From Pseudomonas asturiensis (lineage in GTDB: Bacteria; Pseudomonadota; Gammaproteobacteria; Pseudomonadales; Pseudomonadaceae): DNA of 64,000 nucleotides. This document shows positions 56,132 through 64,000 of the stretch, piece by piece. Made by a program: the position numbers and the translations under genes. The stretch is from contig NZ_FRDA01000021.1 in NCBI RefSeq assembly GCF_900143095.1, positions 1 through 64,000 of the forward strand, given 5' to 3'. The stretch's first letter is position 1. Each line of letters begins with the position of its first letter. The notes below the pieces were generated by a model, which had not been told where the DNA came from, ran no database searches, and worked only from the letters and a program-made list of their open reading frames with translations.

Positions 56132-56166
56132 CAGGGCCGCAGATTGCGCGCCCTGCTCCTTTTTTA
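56132..56166 (+). terminator. yhbY terminator
   Basis: CAGGGC (56132-56137) pairs with GCCCTG (56150-56155), extended by CGC/GCG with one bulged C, followed within a few bases by a run of six T residues. It lies about 13 bp past the yhbY stop. Confidence 0.8.
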
Positions 56167-56283
56167 CGCAACTTCGCTTGTCTTCAGGTCGTTCAGACCC
56201 GCTATCACACACTACCGCCAAGATCCTCAAGGCAGATGCCGAAAGGACCAGGCAGTTGCGCCCGCCAGAAGCGGGCACTGGTG

Positions 56284-56756
56284 TCAGACGTGGCGAACTT
56301 CGACGATTTCGTACTCGATGACACCGCTAGGCGTCTTCACGACCACGACATCGCCTTCTTCCTTGGCAATCAAGGCGCGAGCGATGGGCGATCCCACCGA
56401 AATCTTGCCTTTCTTGATATCCGCTTCATCCTCACCCACGATCTGGTAAGTGACGCTCTCGTCCGTTTCGACGTTGGCGATTTCAACGGTCGTGCCGAAA
56501 ATCACCTTGCCAGTATGAGGAATGGTGGTGACGTCGATCACCACGGCATTCTGCATACGGCCTTCGATGTCACGAATACGCGCCTCGACCATGCCCTGCT
56601 GCTCACGCGCAGCATGGTATTCAGCGTTCTCCTTCAGGTCACCCAACTCCCGCGCCGTGCCGATATCCTGGCTCAGCTTGGGACGGATCACCTTGGTCAG
56701 GTGGGTCAATTCTTCTTCCAGGGCGCGAGCGCCCTGAACAGTCATTGGGTATTTGA

Positions 56757-56760
<4 letters not shown>
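56284..56760 (-). CDS. greA: Transcription elongation factor GreA
   Basis: A 158-residue secondary-channel factor that stimulates RNA cleavage in backtracked RNA polymerase. The N-terminal antiparallel coiled coil contains the tip DLKENAEYHAAREQQ near 41-55, with the acidic residues that reach the active site. The C-terminal FKBP-like domain (YQIVGEDEADIKKGKISVGSPIARAL) is intact. Its ATG overlaps the carB stop (ATGA), so it is translated with carB; the carA-carB-greA order is typical of Pseudomonas. Confidence 0.98.
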
Positions 56761-59978
<3,218 letters not shown>

Positions 59979-60033
59979 GGGTTGTCACTCAAATCCGCAG
60001 GTCAGTCGGCAAGCCGTCTTGAACATTTCATTG

Positions 60034-60088
60034 AGGTGACCTGGGTGGCGGCAACCGGACGTATCGTCCGGGTCCAGCCAGGTCACCT
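60034..60088 (-). promoter_or_regulatory. Long two-stem hairpin in the carA-carB spacer
   Basis: AGGTGACCTGG (60034-60044) pairs with CCAGGTCACCT (60078-60088), and inside it CCGGACG (60055-60061) pairs with CGTCCGG (60065-60071) around TAT. The whole 55-bp element folds into a stacked or Y-shaped structure between the two subunit genes. There is no T tract, so it is not a standard terminator; RNA processing or stability is possible. Confidence 0.7.
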
Positions 60089-60114
60089 GCTTACTACATT
60101 CTCAAGGCAACCGG

Positions 60115-61251
60115 TCAGCGTCGCTTGGCCATGGCTTCGATAAAGCGATCAAACAGAGGGGCGACGTCGTTCGGGCCCGGGCTGGCTTCAGGGTGACCCT
60201 GGAAGCTGAAGGCGCTCTTGTCGGTGCGCTCGATACCCTGAAGGGTGCCGTCGAACAGCGACTTGTGGATGGCGCGCACGTTGGCTGGCAGCGTGGCTTC
60301 GTCCACCGCAAAACCGTGGTTCTGACTGGTGATCATGACGACACCGGTGTCCAGATCCTGAACCGGGTGGTTGGCACCGTGGTGGCCGTGGCCCATTTTC
60401 AGGGTCTTGGCTCCGGAGGCCAGCGCGAGCAACTGGTGGCCCAGGCAGATACCGAAGACCGGAATTTCGGTTTCCAGTACATCCTTGATGGCCTTGATCG
60501 CATAGTCGCAAGGCTCGGGATCGCCAGGGCCGTTGGACAGGAACACACCATCAGGGTTGTAGGCCAGGACATCCTTCGCAGGCGTCTGGGCCGGAACCAC
60601 AGTCACGCGGCAGCCGCGCTCGACCAGCATGCGCAGGATGTTCAGCTTCACGCCGTAATCGTAAGCGACTACATGATAAGGCAGCTCGGAGGCAGCGATT
60701 TCAGGATGGCTATCGGTTTTCAGGTTCCAGACACTGGAACGCCACTCGTAGGCTTCCTTGGTGCTGACCTCTTTGGCCAGGTCCATGCCCTTCAGACCCG
60801 GAAAGCCGCGCGCCGCCGCGATCGCGGCCTCTTCGGAAATATTGTCGCCGGCCATGATGCAGCCGTTCTGTGCGCCTTTCTCTCGCAGAATGCGGGTCAG
60901 GCGACGGGTATCGATACCGGCGATGGCAACGACATTGTTGGCTTTCAGGTAATCATCCAGCGACATCTTGTTACGCCAGTTGCTGGCGACGAGCGGCAGA
61001 TCACGAATGACCAGGCCGGCAGACCAGACGCGATCAGACTCTGCATCTTCAGGGGTGGTGCCGGTGTTGCCGATGTGCGGGTAGGTCAGGGTAACGATTT
61101 GCTGGGCATAGGAAGGATCGGTAAGGATTTCCTGATAGCCTGTCATTGCGGTGTTGAACACCACCTCACCAACGGTCTGACCGTCGGCTCCAATGGCTTC
61201 GCCGCGAAAAATGCTGCCATCAGCAAGGGCGAGTATGGCTGGCTTAGTCAA
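60115..61251 (-). CDS. carA: Carbamoyl-phosphate synthase small (glutaminase) subunit
   Basis: A 378-residue class I glutamine amidotransferase that delivers ammonia to CarB. The N-terminal CPSase_sm domain begins with KPAILALADGSIFRGE. The GATase triad is Cys in PVFGICLGHQLLAL near 270, and His and Glu in FQGHPEASPGP near 353-355. The start is TTG at 61251 with GGGAGG seven bases upstream. The 273-bp region before it contains a terminator-like hairpin and a dyad that may regulate the operon. Confidence 0.97.
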   Translation of the reverse strand: MTKPAILALADGSIFRGEAIGADGQTVGEVVFNTAMTGYQEILTDPSYAQQIVTLTYPHIGNTGTTPEDAESDRVWSAGLVIRDLPLVASNWRNKMSLDDYLKANNVVAIAGIDTRRLTRILREKGAQNGCIMAGDNISEEAAIAAARGFPGLKGMDLAKEVSTKEAYEWRSSVWNLKTDSHPEIAASELPYHVVAYDYGVKLNILRMLVERGCRVTVVPAQTPAKDVLAYNPDGVFLSNGPGDPEPCDYAIKAIKDVLETEIPVFGICLGHQLLALASGAKTLKMGHGHHGANHPVQDLDTGVVMITSQNHGFAVDEATLPANVRAIHKSLFDGTLQGIERTDKSAFSFQGHPEASPGPNDVAPLFDRFIEAMAKRR

Positions 61252-61296
61252 GAAGACCTCCCGTAAATAAAGCCTGAAAGGGCGATCGCAGGTTGC

Positions 61297-61330
61297 AAAA
61301 AAGCGGAATGACGTAGATACGTCACCCCGC
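61297..61330 (-). terminator. Terminator or attenuator upstream of carA
   Basis: On the minus strand a 13-bp stem, with two G-U pairs, is formed by 61330-61318 and 61315-61303 and followed by six T residues (61302-61297). It lies 46 bp before the carA start. It may terminate dnaKJ-dapB transcription, or act as an attenuator in a carA leader. Confidence 0.8.
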
Positions 61331-61355
61331 TTTCTTATAGAATCATCTGCGCGCT

Positions 61356-61373
61356 TTTAGTGGACACACTAAA
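61356..61373. promoter_or_regulatory. Dyad in the carA upstream region
   Basis: TTTAGTG-GACA-CACTAAA, an exact seven-base inverted repeat. On the minus strand it lies 17 bp before TATAAG (61339-61334), a possible -10, so a protein bound here would cover the -35 region. It does not resemble the ArgR site as I remember it; the factor is unknown. Confidence 0.5.
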
Positions 61374-61524
61374 GCTGTAGCTTACAGAAAAGGCCCTTTT
61401 TGGTCTACCACCAATGTGCCTCAAATGCGGGGAAATGCGACAGCTTTTCGAGCAGTGACACTGAACAGAAGGCCGAATCCCGCACCCTGTGCGAAATCCG
61501 GCCAGACAAACGCGAATGCATGGA

Positions 61525-62328
61525 TCAATGCAGATCCAGCACGTCCTGCATGTCATAAAGGCCAGGTGCCTTGCCATCAAGCCACATCGCAGCCCTGACG
61601 GCGCCCTTGGCGAAGGTCATGCGACTGGATGCCTTGTGGGTGATCTCGACACGCTCACCTTCAGCAGCGAACAGCACCGTGTGATCACCGACCACGTCAC
61701 CCGCACGAATCGTCGCAAAGCCGATGCTCTGACGATCACGTGCGCCGGTCTGCCCTTCACGCCCATAGACCGCAACCTTTTCAAGGTCACGCCCCAGAGC
61801 GCTGGCCACCACCTCACCCATGCGCAACGCCGTGCCAGACGGCGCGTCGACCTTGTGACGGTGATGCGCTTCAGTGATCTCGATGTCGACGTCATCGCCC
61901 AGAACCCGCGCTGCGGTATCGAGCAGCTTCAGGCACAGGTTAACGCCGACACTGAAATTGGCGGCGAACACGATCGGGATCTCCTTGCCCGCTTCGACCA
62001 ACCGCTGCTTTTCTTCGACGCTGAACCCGGTTGTGCCGATGATCATGGCCTTGCCCGCCTTGCGGCAGAAGGCCAGGTTCTTCAGGGTGACCGAGGGGTG
62101 CGTGAAATCGATCAGTACGTCGAATTCGTCGACCACCCTGGCCAGATCGCCCGACAGCGGAACACCGATACGGCCCAGCGCTGCCAGCTCGCCAGCGTCC
62201 GCACCAACCAGCGTACTGTCAGGACGGTCGATCGCAGCGGTCAACCCGGCGCCAGGCGTCTGTTGAATCGCTTCGATCAAAGTCTTGCCCATGCGCCCGG
62301 CGGCGCCTACTACTGCAATACGTCGCAT
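61525..62328 (-). CDS. dapB: 4-hydroxy-tetrahydrodipicolinate reductase
   Basis: A 267-residue NAD(P)H-dependent reductase of the diaminopimelate/lysine pathway. The nucleotide-binding motif VVGAAGRMGK is at residues 6-15. The catalytic signature HHRHKVDAPSGTALRMGE near 155-172 supplies the histidine proton donor and the lysine. GTTGFS and FAANFSVGVNLCLKLL are also conserved. It follows dnaJ by 20 bp, and the gap to carA contains a terminator-like hairpin. Confidence 0.98.
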   Translation of the reverse strand: MRRIAVVGAAGRMGKTLIEAIQQTPGAGLTAAIDRPDSTLVGADAGELAALGRIGVPLSGDLARVVDEFDVLIDFTHPSVTLKNLAFCRKAGKAMIIGTTGFSVEEKQRLVEAGKEIPIVFAANFSVGVNLCLKLLDTAARVLGDDVDIEITEAHHRHKVDAPSGTALRMGEVVASALGRDLEKVAVYGREGQTGARDRQSIGFATIRAGDVVGDHTVLFAAEGERVEITHKASSRMTFAKGAVRAAMWLDGKAPGLYDMQDVLDLH

Positions 62329-62348
62329 GCCGTTTTCCTTAGATAGCC

Positions 62349-63485
62349 TTACAAATCGCCGAAGAACCGCTTCACACCCTCAAACCAGCCACTGGCCTTG
62401 GGAGAATGGGACTCGTCGTTCTCAAGCGATGTGCGGAACTCTTCAAGCAGCTCGCGCTGGCGCTTGCTCAGGTTCACCGGTGTCTCGACCGCCACACGAC
62501 ACATCAGGTCGCCAGCCCCACCACCACGCACAGGCGCAACACCCTTGCCACGCAGGCGGAACTGCTTGCCGGTCTGAGTTCCTTCAGGGATTTTCAGCTT
62601 GACGCGACCGTCGAGGGTCGGCACTTCCAGCTCGCCACCCAATGCTGCATCGGTGAAGCTGATAGGCACTTCGCAGAACAGATGCTTGCCGTCGCGCTGA
62701 AAGATGTCGTGTTCACGCACATTGATCACAACGTACAGGTCGCCGGTAGGACCACCCTGGACACCCGCCTCGCCTTCGCCCGAGAGACGAATACGGTCGC
62801 CGGTATCGACACCTGGCGGCACTTTGACAGACAGCGTCTTGTACTCTTCGACACGACCTTCGCCATGGCACGAGTCGCACGGATCGGAAATGATCTTGCC
62901 ATGACCATGGCAACGCGGGCAGGTCTGCTGCACAGAGAAAAAGCCCTGCTGCATGCGCACCTGACCGATACCGCCACAGGTCGGGCAGGTGACCGGAGAA
63001 GAACCTTTCTTGGCGCCACTGCCATCGCATGGCTTGCAATTGACCAGCGTCGGAACACGGATGCTGACCGTGGTACCGCGAACGGCTTCCTCCAGGTTCA
63101 ACTCCAGCGTGTAGCGCAGGTCGCTACCGCGCTGGGCACCGCCACGACCGCCGCCGCCACTGCGACCACCGCCGAAGAAGTCGCTGAATACATCACCGAA
63201 GATATCGGAGAAATTCGCACCGCCCGCGCCACCACCAAAGCCACCGCCACCCATGCTCGGGTCGACACCGGCGTGACCGTACTGGTCGTAGGCTGCGCGC
63301 TTGCTGGCATCGGACAGGACTTCGTAGGCCTCGTTGGCCTCCTTGAACATCTCTTCCGACGCTTTGTCATCGGGGTTACGGTCAGGGTGATGCTTCATCG
63401 CCAGACGACGATAGGCCTTTTTCAGGTCCGCTTCACTGGAGCCTCGCTCCACTCCCAACACTTCGTAATAATCACGCTTTGCCAT
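62349..63485 (-). CDS. dnaJ: Chaperone protein DnaJ
   Basis: A 378-residue type I Hsp40 co-chaperone. The J domain has H33-P34-D35 (KHHPDRNPDD), which stimulates DnaK ATPase. A glycine/phenylalanine-rich linker (GGGGFGGGAGGANFSDIFG) follows, then four CxxCxGxG zinc repeats (CKPCDGSG, CPTCGGIG, CPRCHGHG, CDSCHGEG), two beta-barrel substrate domains and a C-terminal dimerisation segment. ATG 63485 opens MAKRDYYEVLGV; in-frame codons upstream are non-homologous. It lies downstream of dnaK. Confidence 0.98.
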   Translation of the reverse strand: MAKRDYYEVLGVERGSSEADLKKAYRRLAMKHHPDRNPDDKASEEMFKEANEAYEVLSDASKRAAYDQYGHAGVDPSMGGGGFGGGAGGANFSDIFGDVFSDFFGGGRSGGGGRGGAQRGSDLRYTLELNLEEAVRGTTVSIRVPTLVNCKPCDGSGAKKGSSPVTCPTCGGIGQVRMQQGFFSVQQTCPRCHGHGKIISDPCDSCHGEGRVEEYKTLSVKVPPGVDTGDRIRLSGEGEAGVQGGPTGDLYVVINVREHDIFQRDGKHLFCEVPISFTDAALGGELEVPTLDGRVKLKIPEGTQTGKQFRLRGKGVAPVRGGGAGDLMCRVAVETPVNLSKRQRELLEEFRTSLENDESHSPKASGWFEGVKRFFGDL

Positions 63486-63811
63486 AATTCTTCCGCACTC
63501 TTGAGGACGTCCGGCAAAACCCTCCTGAGCCTTGCCAAACTCGTTGAGCCCCATACAGGCCCGGACCCAACTCACGTCGTTTCAACGATCCTGGTCTTCG
63601 TTCAACAGCCAGGAATACCCGACCGAGAAAGCGGCAGAACGAGTCGCCACGCAGGAGCATCGCGATCTTGCCACATGGCGTGCGGGACAGACCCACACAC
63701 CGGAATTTTTGCTTGTTCCAGACACGCCAACGCGGGAGCAAGCTCCCGCGCGGCGACATCCTACCAGCCACCGCTCGAAAGAGGTCAACCGGCTTTCAAG
63801 TGAGCCTGCGC
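63486..63811. other. dnaK-dnaJ spacer with REP-like palindrome
   Basis: About 326 bp without a credible gene. It holds a perfect 20-bp palindrome, CGCGGGAGC-AA-GCTCCCGCG at 63731-63750, about 60 bp past the dnaK stop. The sequence is of the GCGGGAGCTTGCTCCCGC type common in Pseudomonas REP elements and lacks a T tract. It could reduce dnaJ expression relative to dnaK or stabilise the dnaK mRNA. No heat-shock promoter for dnaJ was recognised. Confidence 0.6.
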
Positions 63812-64000
63812 TTACTTGTGGTCTTTCACTTCTTCGAACTCGGCGTCGACAACGTCGTCAGCCTTGGTCGAATCTTCTGCAGGCTTGGCCGCTGCTTCAG
63901 GGTTCTCGGCCTGCTCGGCGTACATCTTCTGAGCGATTGGCGCGGAAACCTTGGACAGCTCCTCGACCTTGGCTTCGATGGCAGCCTTGTCGTCGCCTTT
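63812..64000 (-). CDS. dnaK: Chaperone protein DnaK, C-terminal 62 residues (partial)
   Basis: The 3' end of dnaK; the gene continues beyond the right edge of the window. The visible part is the helical lid and disordered tail: VEELSKVSAPIAQKMYAEQ, an alanine/proline-rich stretch, and the closing DDVVDAEFEEVKDHK. The terminal EEVKD-type motif is typical of bacterial DnaK. Its position upstream of dnaJ confirms the dnaK-dnaJ order. Confidence 0.96.
   Translation of the reverse strand, partial: KGDDKAAIEAKVEELSKVSAPIAQKMYAEQAENPEAAAKPAEDSTKADDVVDAEFEEVKDHK

Noticed and set aside
56260..56276. GCCCGC-GCGGGC hairpin after greA as a terminator
   Set aside because: No T tract follows on the minus strand, and the stem is only six pairs; not strong enough to call.

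Overview
The window is bacterial chromosomal core sequence, GC-rich and densely coding. Gene content and order (cbrA-cbrB-CrcZ-pcnB-folK-panBCD-pgi-acs, then pnp-rpsO-truB-rbfA-infB-nusA-rimP and secG-tpiA-glmM-folP-ftsH-rlmE-yhbY-greA-carBA-dapB-dnaJ-dnaK) match the Pseudomonas arrangement as I know it from P. aeruginosa. Two small RNAs typical of the genus (PrrF and CrcZ) and the sequence flavour suggest the P. syringae group; the species is inferred from memory, not from a search.

Layout. 1-6.1 kb, minus strand: methionine sulfoxide repair (msrPQ), phosphatidylserine synthase (pssA) and branched-chain amino acid synthesis (ilvIHC). 6.4-16.1 kb: small envelope proteins, PBP1b (mrcB), a kinase fusion protein, a pentapeptide protein, the Fur/iron-type sRNA PrrF, deoC, a Rieske protein, sfsA and an aminotransferase. 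16.4-25.2 kb, plus strand: dksA, gluQ, the CbrXAB carbon/nitrogen regulatory system, the sigma54-driven decoy RNA CrcZ, pcnB and folK. 25.4-33.7 kb: pantothenate synthesis (panBCD), pgi, acetyl-CoA synthetase, an MpaB-family protein and a thiolase. 33.7-35.1 kb: the only clearly mobile or accessory segment, a RAYT transposase gene between two arrays of three REPIN hairpins each. 35.1-40.0 kb: an rRNA methyltransferase-like protein, DUF748 and DUF2845 envelope proteins, and a BON-domain periplasmic protein behind a sigma54-type promoter. 40.3-64 kb, minus strand: RNA turnover, translation and ribosome biogenesis, initiator tRNA and tRNA-Leu, secG to rlmE, greA-carBA, dapB, dnaJ and the 3' end of dnaK, interrupted only by plus-strand yhbY.

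The genes work together in recognisable modules. CbrAB senses nutritional state and drives CrcZ from a sigma54 promoter; CrcZ titrates Hfq/Crc and so relieves catabolite repression. PrrF would repress iron-using genes under Fur control. The rimP-nusA-infB-rbfA-truB-rpsO-pnp block couples transcription, 30S maturation and mRNA decay, and its spacers are rich in RNA hairpins.

I did not find a clearly undescribed multi-gene system. The least explained signals are the sigma54 promoter plus upstream dyad in front of the BON gene, the shared A-B unit order in the two REPIN arrays flanking the transposase, the structured carA leader and carA-carB spacer, and a phosphotransferase/P-loop kinase fusion of unknown substrate.
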